NCBI GenBank assembly: GCA_903877645.1
Contig: CAIRES010000035.1
Coordinates: 1-64,000 of the forward strand
Direction of reading: 5' to 3'
Length of the DNA stretch: 64,000 bases
DNA from: an uncultured Bacteroidota bacterium
GTDB taxonomy: Bacteria > Bacteroidota > Bacteroidia > Chitinophagales > Chitinophagaceae
A program made the translations under genes and the position numbers. The notes beneath the pieces were generated by a model. That model was given only the letters and a program-made list of their open reading frames with translations, made no database searches and was not told the DNA's origin. Shown here piece after piece: positions 34,227-41,639 of the stretch; position 1 is the first letter of the stretch, and every line of letters begins with the position of its first letter.

Positions 34227-35027
34227 TTACGGCATATCCTCACTATGTTTCCTGATATACCCCTTCATAATGCCCCTTCCTGTCTCGCGTACAAAGCTGA
34301 TGATCTCATCACGTTCGTCCGATACAGGCAGGTCGGTTTCTATAATGCTTAGTGCTTTGGATACATTGTACCCGCGCACAAACAATATGCGGTATATATC
34401 CAGTATCTGGTTGATCTTTTCTATAGAATAGCCCCTGCGTTTCAGCCCTACCGAGTTCACTCCTACATAAGAAAGTGGCTCGCGAGCAGCCTTCACATAA
34501 GGCGGTATATCTTTTCTTACCAGTGAGCCGCCGGTCACAAAGGCATAAGAGCCTATGCGCACAAACTGCTGCACCGCCGTAAGGCCCGCCAGCACCACAT
34601 TGTCGCCTACTATGATGTGGCCTGCAAGTGTGGTGTTGTTGGAGAAGATGCAGCCATTGCCCACTTCGCAGTCGTGTGCTATATGGGTATACGCCATGAT
34701 CAGGCAGTTGTTGCCTATCTTGGTTGCATTACGGTCGCTGGTGCCACGGTTGATGGTTACACACTCGCGTATGGTCGTATTATCGCCTATAATCGTAATG
34801 GTATCTTCACCCTTGAATTTCAGGTCCTGGGGTATCGCTGATATCACAGAGCTCGGGAATATGCGGCAATTCTTGCCTATCCGCGCGCCTTCCATGATGG
34901 TCACGTTCGAGCCTATCCATGTGCCTTCGCCTATCTCTACATTTTTATGTATAGTAGTAAAGGGGTCGATCTTCACATTTGGCGCTATCTTGGCGTCGGG
35001 GTGTACGTATGTAAGAGGATGGATCAT
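34227..35027 (-). CDS. lpxA: UDP-N-acetylglucosamine O-acyltransferase LpxA
   Basis: 266 aa. It adds the first 3-hydroxyacyl chain to UDP-GlcNAc in lipid A synthesis. Hexapeptide repeats form a left-handed beta helix from about residue 5 to 190 (IHPLTYVHPDAKIAPNVKID, then YTHIAHDCEVGNGCIFSNNT with the catalytic His region). The C-terminal helical domain ends FVRETGRGIMKGYIRKHSED. The start overlaps the lpxC-fabZ stop by 4 bp. Last gene of the lpxD-lpxC/fabZ-lpxA operon on the minus strand. Confidence 0.96.
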   Translation of the reverse strand: MIHPLTYVHPDAKIAPNVKIDPFTTIHKNVEIGEGTWIGSNVTIMEGARIGKNCRIFPSSVISAIPQDLKFKGEDTITIIGDNTTIRECVTINRGTSDRNATKIGNNCLIMAYTHIAHDCEVGNGCIFSNNTTLAGHIIVGDNVVLAGLTAVQQFVRIGSYAFVTGGSLVRKDIPPYVKAAREPLSYVGVNSVGLKRRGYSIEKINQILDIYRILFVRGYNVSKALSIIETDLPVSDERDEIISFVRETGRGIMKGYIRKHSEDMP

Positions 35028-36490
35028 TTTTTATCTTTTCTCACTATTTGTGCTACCAGTTCCGCTTCTGTAGCCAGTTTGTTTCCTACATATGCTGTCC
35101 CCCTCATCTCACATATGCCACGACGGATCGGGCTGAGCAGTTCCAGCTTTAATATCAGGGTGTCGCCGGGGCGCACCAGTTGTTTGAATCTCACCTTATC
35201 TATTTTCAGAAAATAGGTATCGTAGTTCTCCGGGTCATGTATGTTGTTCAGCGCCAGTATGCCGCCGGTTTGCGCCAATGCTTCTATCTGCAGCACTCCG
35301 GGCATTACCGGGTTACCCGGAAAATGTCCCTGGAAAAAATGCTCGTTAAAGGTCACATTCTTGATACCAACCACATGGCTGTCGCTCAGCTCTATGATCT
35401 TATCTACAAACAGGAATGGGAATTTATGCGGCAGCGCCTTGGTAATGTGCGTGATGTCATAAATAGCCTGCTGCGACGGATCGTAGTGCGGTATATCCGA
35501 AAGATGTTTGTTCTTTTTGATGTACTGCTTGATCTTCTTCGCAAACTCCACGTTCGATGCGTGCCCCGGCCTGCTGGCTATGATGTGCGCTTTTATGGAG
35601 TGCCCTACCAGTGCCAGGTCACCTACTACGTCCAGCAGCTTGTGGCGTGCAGGCTCGTTGGTGAAGTGAAGCTGTATGTTATTGAGTATACCTTCCTGTT
35701 TTACTTCTATCTTTTGTTTGTTGAAGACCTTGGCCAGCCTGTTCAGTTCTTCCTGGCTCACCACCTTGTCCACCACTACTATCGCATTGCTCAGGTCACC
35801 ACCCTTGATCAGGTTATTGTCCAGCAGGTACTCCAGTTCATGCAGAAAACAGAAGGTACGGCATGGGCCTATCTCTTCACGGAATTCCGATAAATGCCTG
35901 AGCGCTGCATGTTGCGTGCCAAGCACCGGTGAATTAAAATCAATAAGTGCCGTTATCTGGTAATCAGTAGAGGGTATGGCCAGCATATCCACGTTCTTCA
36001 CCGGGTCGTAATAATGTATGTTGCTGTCTATCGAGTATACTATGCGCTTGGCCTCTTGCTCCAGTATGCCTGCGCTTTCTATAGCATCTATAAATTGCCG
36101 CGCGCTGCCGTCCAGTATCGGTACTTCAGGGCCATCCAGTTCTATCAGCAGGTTGTCTATGCCCATGCCTACAAGGGCGGCCATAGTATGCTCCACGGTA
36201 TTTACCCGTGCGCCGTTATACTCGATGGTAGTACCACGCGATGTATCTACCACAAAGTCCACATCAGCTTTTACTATCGGTTTCTCCGGTAGGTCTATAC
36301 GCTGAAAACGAATGCCAAAGCCGGGGTTGGCCGGCTTCATGGTCATGGTCACTTTTTCGCCCGTATGTAATCCCACCCCTTGCAGGGTTACTGATCCCTT
36401 TAATGTCTGTTGGTTTTGACTGTTGTTTGTCGGATGCAAAGTATCAGTTTTTATCCTGCTTTCTATTTTGCTTAAAATATCTTCACTCAC
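35024..36490 (-). CDS. lpxC-fabZ: Bifunctional UDP-3-O-acyl-GlcNAc deacetylase / 3-hydroxyacyl-ACP dehydratase
   Basis: 488 aa, a fusion of LpxC (about 25-330) and FabZ (about 340-488) characteristic of Bacteroidota. LpxC commits lipid A synthesis with zinc-dependent deacetylation: HTGEKVTMTM, EHTMAALVGMGIDN and LVGHSIKAHIIASRPGHASN contain the metal and catalytic His positions. FabZ dehydrates 3-hydroxyacyl-ACP: EHFFQGHFPGNPVMPGVLQI carries the catalytic His, with the paired acidic residue in ALAQTGG's preceding strand. The start is GTG at 36490, overlapping the lpxD stop by 4 bp. Confidence 0.97.
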   Translation of the reverse strand: MSEDILSKIESRIKTDTLHPTNNSQNQQTLKGSVTLQGVGLHTGEKVTMTMKPANPGFGIRFQRIDLPEKPIVKADVDFVVDTSRGTTIEYNGARVNTVEHTMAALVGMGIDNLLIELDGPEVPILDGSARQFIDAIESAGILEQEAKRIVYSIDSNIHYYDPVKNVDMLAIPSTDYQITALIDFNSPVLGTQHAALRHLSEFREEIGPCRTFCFLHELEYLLDNNLIKGGDLSNAIVVVDKVVSQEELNRLAKVFNKQKIEVKQEGILNNIQLHFTNEPARHKLLDVVGDLALVGHSIKAHIIASRPGHASNVEFAKKIKQYIKKNKHLSDIPHYDPSQQAIYDITHITKALPHKFPFLFVDKIIELSDSHVVGIKNVTFNEHFFQGHFPGNPVMPGVLQIEALAQTGGILALNNIHDPENYDTYFLKIDKVRFKQLVRPGDTLILKLELLSPIRRGICEMRGTAYVGNKLATEAELVAQIVRKDKK

Positions 36491-37560
36491 TTTTTATACT
36501 CCAGGTTTTGTGTGCTCAATAATGCCGTTAATTCCTGTACGGTTTCTTCCAGTTTTTGAAGGCGGTGCTGCAGGTCCGGCAAATTTCTGAAAACTGCCTG
36601 ACTTTTCAATGAGCTTTTATATTCAAATGCCGGGGTACCATTCAGCGTCGTTGCCGGGTTGGCTATCGACTTGGAAAGCCCGCTCTGTGCGTTGATCTTG
36701 GTGCCATCTGCTATATGTATGTGGCCTACTATGCCTACCTGTCCGCCTATCACGCAGTTCTTACCTACTTTGGTGCTGCCCGATACACCTGTTTGTGCGG
36801 CTATCACTGTGTTTTCGCCTATTTCCACATTGTGGGCTATCTGTATCAGGTTATCCAGTTTCACACCCTTACGTATGATGGTAGAGCCCATTGTGGCCCT
36901 GTCCACTGTTGTATTAGAGCCTATCTCCACATCATCCTCTATGATCACATTGCCTATCTGCGGTATCTTTTTGTAACTGCCGTCATTGAGCGGTGCAAAC
37001 CCAAATCCATCTCCACCTATCACTGTGCCCGAATGAAATACCGTGTTTTTGCCTATCCGGCACTCATCATAGATCTTTACGCCCGAGTATATTTTTGAGT
37101 TGTCGCCTATTATCACATTGTTACCAATGTAGCTGCCGGGATATATTTTCACACCGTTGCCTATCTTCGCATTGTCACCTACATAAGCAAAGGCACCTAT
37201 GTACACATCTTTGCCTATACTGGCTGTGGGCGATACATAAGACGGCTGTTCTATGCCGGTTTTGCCAGCTCCTGATATGATGGCATTGTACTGCTCCAGC
37301 AATGCCGCAAAGCTGCTGTAGGCATCCTTTACCCGTATCAGCGTGGGGCTGATGGGCTGAGACAATTCCAGGGTATCATTTACAATGATGATAGAGGCCG
37401 CTGTAGTGTACAGGTACTCCTCATATTTCTGGTTAGATATAAAGCACAACGAGCCTGCCTTTGCCTCTTCTATCTTGGCCACATCACTTACCTTGGCATC
37501 CGGGTCTCCCTCAAGTTTGCCTTGTAGCAGAGTAGCTATTTGCTGCGCTGTGAACTGCAT
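36487..37560 (-). CDS. lpxD: UDP-3-O-acylglucosamine N-acyltransferase LpxD
   Basis: 357 aa. It adds the second acyl chain in lipid A synthesis. An N-terminal uridine-binding domain (about 1-100, including GSLCFISNQKYEEYL) is followed by a left-handed beta helix of hexapeptide repeats (about 105-310) with the acyl-transfer region QIAHNVEIGENTVI. A C-terminal helix (LPDLQHRLQKLEETVQELTA) forms the trimer coil. First gene of the lpx operon, overlapping the next gene by 4 bp. A GGCCATA-CAA-TATGGCC hairpin lies just upstream. Confidence 0.96.
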   Translation of the reverse strand: MQFTAQQIATLLQGKLEGDPDAKVSDVAKIEEAKAGSLCFISNQKYEEYLYTTAASIIIVNDTLELSQPISPTLIRVKDAYSSFAALLEQYNAIISGAGKTGIEQPSYVSPTASIGKDVYIGAFAYVGDNAKIGNGVKIYPGSYIGNNVIIGDNSKIYSGVKIYDECRIGKNTVFHSGTVIGGDGFGFAPLNDGSYKKIPQIGNVIIEDDVEIGSNTTVDRATMGSTIIRKGVKLDNLIQIAHNVEIGENTVIAAQTGVSGSTKVGKNCVIGGQVGIVGHIHIADGTKINAQSGLSKSIANPATTLNGTPAFEYKSSLKSQAVFRNLPDLQHRLQKLEETVQELTALLSTQNLEYKK

Positions 37561-37644
37561 GTTTCTATCTGGTTTCGATGATGGCCATACAATATGGCCT
37601 GCTCCTTTTTTCGTTCAAATAATTACTTGCTCCTGCGCAAACTA

Positions 37645-38877
37645 TTATTGCACATAGCAAATGTAGTTTTTATGTACCGCCCGAGCAAGTGTTTGATTCA
37701 CTAATGAATCTTCTATTTCTGTAATATTTTTCACTTGTCCGCTCTTCGTTTCTATTTTTATCAGTTCGTCATTAATATTATATGTGCTGTTCGATGTAAT
37801 TCCCTCAAAAACAAAGTAATGTATATCCTTTTCTGCTATACCAAAATCTTTCCTTACCTGTTCCTTCTTACTCACCAAAATGCTTGCCAAAGATTCAGAA
37901 CTGAGTAAAACTTTGTAAAGTTTTCGTAAGATTAGCATTTGGCACAGCCGGGATAGTATTTTATCGTCATGCGTTTGCCACACTTTAATAGAAACCATCA
38001 CATCATTGTCATCCAGTTTGCAAAATTCATCCAGGTGCGCCGGGTTCTCTTCAAAATCTTTTTGAGTGAGGTTTTTGTATAAAAAATATTTTAATGCCGG
38101 CGAGGCAAATAATTCCTGTCCATCCATCGCCAGCTCTTTGGCACGCTTCAGTATATTGATCAGCAGCATTTCTGCCCCAAGTACTGTTTTGTGCAGGTAC
38201 ACCTGCCAGTACATCAGCCTGCGCGCTATAATGAACTTCTCTACCGAGTACACACCCTTTTCCTCCACCATCAGCTCATTATCCCTCACCGTCAGCATCT
38301 GCAATATGCGGTCATACCCTATAACACCCTCCGATACACCGGTATAAAAGCTGTCCCGGTTTAGATAGTCCATACGGTCCACATCCAGTTGGCTGCTCAC
38401 CAGTTGGTGCAGGTACTTACCCCCTGCCCCTAAAGGGGAGCTATCAGCGTTATCGAAGATATTTATTGCCTTGCCCAGCAGGCCACCGAGGTCTTTATCC
38501 ATCCGGTGCATCATCATCCGCGATAGCGTTTCATGATGCACCCCTACGAGCGTATGCTCCAGCGAGTGGCTGAAAGGCCCGTGGCCAATATCATGCAACA
38601 ATGCGGCCAGCCGTGCCGCCAGGCACTCTTCTTTATCAGTGGTTATGTTCTTTGCTTTCAATTCATCCAGCGCCTTGCCCATCAGGTGGCACGCCCCCAG
38701 CGAGTGAGCCAGCCGTGTATGCACCGCCCCCGGATACACCAGGTGCGCCAGCCCCATCTGCTTTATATTCCGCAGCCGCTGAAACCACGGATGGTCGATC
38801 ACCCGCATCAGCTCCGCCTCCGGAAACCGTATAAAACCATATACAGGGTCGTTAACTATCTTTACTTTGATACTCAT
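37645..38877 (-). CDS. HD-domain phosphohydrolase
   Basis: 410 aa from the ATG at 38877 (MSIKVKIVNDPVYGFIRFPE). The HD domain has RLRNIKQMGLAHLVYPGAVH, RLAHSLGACHLMGK and the signature LLHDIGHGPFSHSLEHT, with metal-binding His and Asp. This group acts on nucleotides or related phosphates, as the dNTP triphosphohydrolase-like SamHD1 family does. A C-terminal region (about 270-410) contains no further signature. A REP-like palindromic motif is embedded in the coding sequence at about residues 145-155 (DSSPLGAGGK). Presumably cytoplasmic. Confidence 0.85.
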   Translation of the reverse strand: MSIKVKIVNDPVYGFIRFPEAELMRVIDHPWFQRLRNIKQMGLAHLVYPGAVHTRLAHSLGACHLMGKALDELKAKNITTDKEECLAARLAALLHDIGHGPFSHSLEHTLVGVHHETLSRMMMHRMDKDLGGLLGKAINIFDNADSSPLGAGGKYLHQLVSSQLDVDRMDYLNRDSFYTGVSEGVIGYDRILQMLTVRDNELMVEEKGVYSVEKFIIARRLMYWQVYLHKTVLGAEMLLINILKRAKELAMDGQELFASPALKYFLYKNLTQKDFEENPAHLDEFCKLDDNDVMVSIKVWQTHDDKILSRLCQMLILRKLYKVLLSSESLASILVSKKEQVRKDFGIAEKDIHYFVFEGITSNSTYNINDELIKIETKSGQVKNITEIEDSLVNQTLARAVHKNYICYVQ

Positions 38878-39246
38878 TTGTGGCGTGAAATTAACCAACC
38901 TGCGTCTCAAGCCCAAATATGATGCGAGAAACAGGGAAAGAAAGCTAAATCAACAACCTCTTCGCAGAGTAGCGAAGAAATCTCCTCCGCATGCACAAAA
39001 GGCTCTTCTGGTCCTAAAGTACGGAAGCGTCTCGCTCTTCTGTGAAATCCGTACAATCAAACTAATCCGTGATTCAGAAATTTATGATACACTTCCCACT
39101 GGCGCGAGTTTGTGGCATAGTCCTCCGCATGCACAAAAAGCCTCAGCTGGCCGAATCATTTCGTTTCTATTTTAAAGAGTCGACATCCATATAAACTCAT
39201 ATTCTAACTGGATTTTTATACGTTATCTTAGCTTCTTATACAGGAT
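38878..39246. other. Noncoding stretch with repeats
   Basis: No gene-like frame is present. It holds two copies of TCCTCCGCATGCACAAAA (38983-39000 and 39121-39138), each followed by a similar CTCnnCTGG tail, and one partial copy of the modular repeat described below (39041-39120). The boundary to the next gene at 39247 is AT-rich and resembles a promoter region with TATCTTAG, one base away from TAnnTTTG. Confidence 0.5.
39041..39120 (+). repeat. Modular repeat family, copy 1 (partial)
   Basis: TGTGAAATCCGTACAATCAA, then ACTAATCCGTGATTCAGAAA, then CACTGGCGCGAGTTTGTGGC. The same order and sequence recur at 39867-40001, and in a rearranged order at 40687-40855. Length and conservation suggest a small dispersed element. 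Confidence 0.65.
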
Positions 39247-39864
39247 ATGGCACAAATTAAAGACAATGATAAGGACCGATTGATAAAAGCATTTCCTGCT
39301 TCACTGCGGGAGGATGCCGCTTATGTTGTGAATATCTTGCCACCGGGAAAAACAGTCTGGTCTCATGATGGTAGCAGGCAAATTACCGTACAAAGCTTGA
39401 TAAGCGAAGATGCTATACAAGTATTTCTTGATAACGAAATGATTAGCCTGCCATACAGGATTTATATGAATGAACTGAATGTTGAGGTGCTGGAACAGTT
39501 GACAATACACCAACAAATTATTCTGCATTGTATATACACCCGACATTTCAACGGCCATATCAGGGAGGCTAGCCTGGCAAAATTATATGGCGCTACTGAT
39601 GGTTTTGTAATTCCTTTTATTGTCCAATTATTGGCCGACCAGGTCCTTGAAATTTTAATAGCGTTACAGAGGCATGTTACGGGTCATGGTGCGAATGATT
39701 ACGCCGTCTTTACTCGTAATAATCCGAAATATTGGCAGCAAACCCAAGACAGGATGGTTTCTTATTGGAATGCGTACTATCGGCCAAGATATCCGAAGAT
39801 TGGACCATATCCGGGCAAACAAATTGCTCACATGATTAACCTTGCGGAAATGCTGCTTAAATGA
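39247..39864 (+). CDS. Hypothetical protein in accessory region
   Basis: 205 aa, soluble, helical in the second half. Segments include ASLREDAAYVVNILPPGKTV, EQLTIHQQIILHCIYTRHFN and ASLAKLYGATDGFVIPFIVQ. It ends PRYPKIGPYPGKQIAHMINL-AEMLLK. I do not recognise a family. It is flanked on both sides by copies of the modular repeat, so it was probably gained with them or interrupted a repeat cluster. No signal peptide. Confidence 0.7.
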   Translation: MAQIKDNDKDRLIKAFPASLREDAAYVVNILPPGKTVWSHDGSRQITVQSLISEDAIQVFLDNEMISLPYRIYMNELNVEVLEQLTIHQQIILHCIYTRHFNGHIREASLAKLYGATDGFVIPFIVQLLADQVLEILIALQRHVTGHGANDYAVFTRNNPKYWQQTQDRMVSYWNAYYRPRYPKIGPYPGKQIAHMINLAEMLLK

Positions 39865-39866
39865 AC

Positions 39867-40002
39867 TGCGAAATCCGCGTGGCCAAAATTATCTGTGATT
39901 CAGGAATCCAATAATACATCTCTCCACTGGCGCGGGTTTGTAGCATAGCGGCGTGCGTTAGCTAACTCGTGTCTGCGCAATCTAGCCAGTTTGCAACTGG
40001 CA
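39867..40002 (+). repeat. Modular repeat family, copy 2
   Basis: The most complete copy: GCGAAATCCG-type module, CACTGGCGCGGGTTTGTAGC module, ACTCGTGTCTGCGCAATC module and a perfect 7-bp-stem hairpin GCCAGTT-TGC-AACTGGC at 39985-40001. It lies directly after the 205-aa gene. Confidence 0.7.
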
Positions 40003-40065
40003 ATACAAGGGTTATGGTCAAATTTTAATAGATCTTATCCTGCGAGCCGATATCTGGAATATTTT

Positions 40066-40096
40066 TTGAAAAGATCAAATCAAATCCGTAAATTTG
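40066..40096 (+). promoter_or_regulatory. Promoter of the hicAB locus
   Basis: TTG at 40066-40068, 20 bp spacing and TAAATTTG at 40089-40096 match the Bacteroidota promoter pattern. Downstream, TTGGTATCATTTTTGGTACC overlaps the likely start and has a GGTACC palindrome, a candidate HicB operator. Confidence 0.5.
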
Positions 40097-40121
40097 GTAT
40101 CATTTTTGGTACCATAATATT

Positions 40122-40306
40122 ATGACCTCTAAGGAGATTTTGAAAATATTACATACTGATGGATGGAGAGAAGTAGCGCAGAAGGGAAGTCATCGGCAAT
40201 TGAAGCATCCTGTGAAAAAAGGAAAGGTTACTGTTTCTATGCATAATGGGGATATGGCATTGAATACTTGAGATCAATTTTGAAACAAGCGCAAATAGAA
40301 CTATGA
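40122..40306 (+). pseudogene. hicA: HicA-type toxin with a -1 frameshift
   Basis: HicA is an mRNA-interferase with a dsRBD-like fold. The frame from 40122 reads MTSKEILKILHTDGWREVAQ, then KGSHRQLKHPVKKGKVTVSM and HNGDMALNT, stopping at 40269-40271. It includes the catalytic GSH. The continuation LRSILKQAQIEL lies in the -1 frame from 40268 to 40306. Restoring one T at about 40268-40269 would give a normal 61-aa HicA whose stop overlaps the hicB start as ATGA, the usual arrangement. Only the last helix is lost, so partial activity cannot be excluded. A base-calling error is the alternative. Confidence 0.75.
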
Positions 40307-40683
40307 AAAAGAAATTTGAAGTGATCATTGAAAAAGCGGAAGACAGTCAGCTTTGGGGGCGTATTCATTATGGGGAGGATCTGTTAACCACAAACGCTGA
40401 AACTATTGAAGGCATCGTAGAGAACTTCAGGGAGCAGTTTGAGGCATTTTATGATTTAAAAGTTGCAAAAAATAGTTTTGATATAAAATATGACCTGGAA
40501 GCATTCTTTGACCAATATAATGTTCTCAATATTTCAGAGATAGGGAAAATGGCAAAAATAAGCCCCACGGTCATGAGGCACTACAAAGCGGGAATTAAGC
40601 ACCCCTCAAAAGCACAAGTACGGAATATTGAACAGACCATCCACATTTTAGGCAAACAATTGGAATTAATTAAGATCGCATAA
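40303..40683 (+). CDS. hicB: HicB-type antitoxin
   Basis: 126 aa. The N-terminal partial RNase H-fold (FEVIIEKAEDSQLWGRIHYG, then TTNAETIEGIVENFREQFEA) neutralises HicA. A C-terminal helix-turn-helix (LNISEIGKMAKISPTVMRHY, then KAGIKHPSKAQVRNIEQTI) binds the operator. It is intact, in contrast to its toxin, and follows the hicA start by about 180 bp in the toxin-first order typical of hicAB. It ends just before copy 3 of the modular repeat. Confidence 0.82.
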   Translation: MKKKFEVIIEKAEDSQLWGRIHYGEDLLTTNAETIEGIVENFREQFEAFYDLKVAKNSFDIKYDLEAFFDQYNVLNISEIGKMAKISPTVMRHYKAGIKHPSKAQVRNIEQTIHILGKQLELIKIA

Positions 40684-40686
40684 TAC

Positions 40687-40855
40687 CCACTGGCACGAGT
40701 TTGTAGCATCGCCCTGTGCAATGCAAACTCGTGTCTGCGAAATCCGGCAAGTTTGCAACTGGCGTGTAACGAATCCTCAGATGCGAATTGCGATAGTTCT
40801 TCCGTGAAATCTGTGTAATCAAACTAATCAGTGATTCAGAAATCTCCTAATACAT
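40687..40855 (+). repeat. Modular repeat family, copy 3 (rearranged)
   Basis: Same modules as copies 1 and 2 but with the CACTGGCACGAGTTTGTAGC module first, a 9-bp inverted repeat ACGAGTTTG / CAAACTCGT at 40695-40703 and 40724-40732, then the TGCAACTGGC module and last the TGTGTAATCAAACTAATC module. Order differs from copy 2. Confidence 0.7.
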
Positions 40856-41244
40856 TTTTTAAAAACCACAAAAAAAACCTAAGAAAATACTTTCATACAC
40901 ACGAGCTCACTACTAACATATAACCCCGCAAATATCAACCGCTTATCTCAAAAATAATTTCCATCACAGACACTATACGGTCTGTCATAGGCACATAAAC
41001 GTACTGTCATAAAAACCCAATTTTGCCGCATCCTCCGCACTTCAGACCTTTATGAGTTTAAGTACGATAAACGACGAACTAAGCCGTAAAGAAAAACGAG
41101 GATTAACACAAAGCGTAGTAAACAAAGAGCAGGATTATCAACTTGAATTTAATATAGAATGGGACATCCAATGGGACATCTGAAAAATTGAATTCGTCCG
41201 AAACCCTTGCCAATGCTCACTTATATATAAAACCGCAATCGGAG

Positions 41245-41253
41245 TTATCCACA
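41245..41253 (+). promoter_or_regulatory. DnaA box
   Basis: TTATCCACA, an exact match to the consensus TTATNCACA, preceded by GAG as in the second box. It lies between the ATGGGACAT repeats. Confidence 0.55.
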
Positions 41254-41492
41254 TAAAAAGTTTTCAGCGCATGGGACATTACCAAGGAATAACACTTTTA
41301 CTCGCATCTATTAGGCAACATCTCCCTTTAGGGTCGGGGTTGTACTCGCGCAGGACACTCGCGTAACGCAATTTCAGGATTACTACAATGTCCCACGTTC
41401 ATAAAATGGGACATCCAATGGGACATGCTCAAACCTTCAAAACCAACCAAACCCTTATCCATCAATACTTACAGAAAAACAAGCAATATGAG

Positions 41493-41501
41493 TTATCCAC
41501 A
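41493..41501 (+). promoter_or_regulatory. DnaA box
   Basis: Second exact TTATCCACA within 260 bp, again preceded by GAG and followed by a T8 tract. A near-match TCATACACA lies at 40893-40901. Confidence 0.55.
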
Positions 41502-41639
41502 ATTTTTTTTATTTCGCAGTAGGACATTATGCAAATTAATCATCAGAATGTTAAGTGTCTTTGCGATCACACACAGGCATAAAAAAACTGCAATAGATCG
41601 CTCCATTGCAGTTAAGAAAGATAAATTTGGGAACGACCT

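Larger units (their letters stand above)
41159..41527. repeat. ATGGGACAT iteron-like repeats
   Basis: Copies start at 41159, 41171, 41271, 41406 and 41418 on the plus strand. One inverted copy with one mismatch is at 41388, and a degenerate copy at 41519. Two are arranged as pairs 12 bp apart (41159/41171 and 41406/41418) joined by the trinucleotide CCA, so the same 21-bp block occurs twice. Confidence 0.75.
40684..41639. other. 956-bp noncoding segment with repeats and DnaA boxes
   Basis: Contains copy 3 of the modular repeat (40687-40855), an AT-rich stretch, then seven copies or near-copies of the 9-mer ATGGGACAT between 41159 and 41527 and two exact TTATCCACA sites. A half copy of the REP-like element occurs at 41322-41344. 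No confident gene; a 43-codon frame at 41052-41183 is not supported. Confidence 0.6.

Noticed and set aside
37583-37599. GGCCATA-CAA-TATGGCC perfect 7-bp stem upstream of lpxD
   Set aside because: Not followed by a T run in either direction, and no second copy seen; could be an operator but support is too weak.
40269-40306. Programmed -1 frameshifting in hicA
   Set aside because: No X-XXY-YYZ slippery heptamer was visible at the join, so a simple base deletion or sequencing error is more likely than programmed shifting.
41052-41183. A 43-codon frame reading MSLSTINDELSRKEKRG..., ending EWDIQWDI
   Set aside because: No RBS, and its end is the ATGGGACAT repeat read in frame. Short frames are expected in a 956-bp segment, so it is not counted as a gene.
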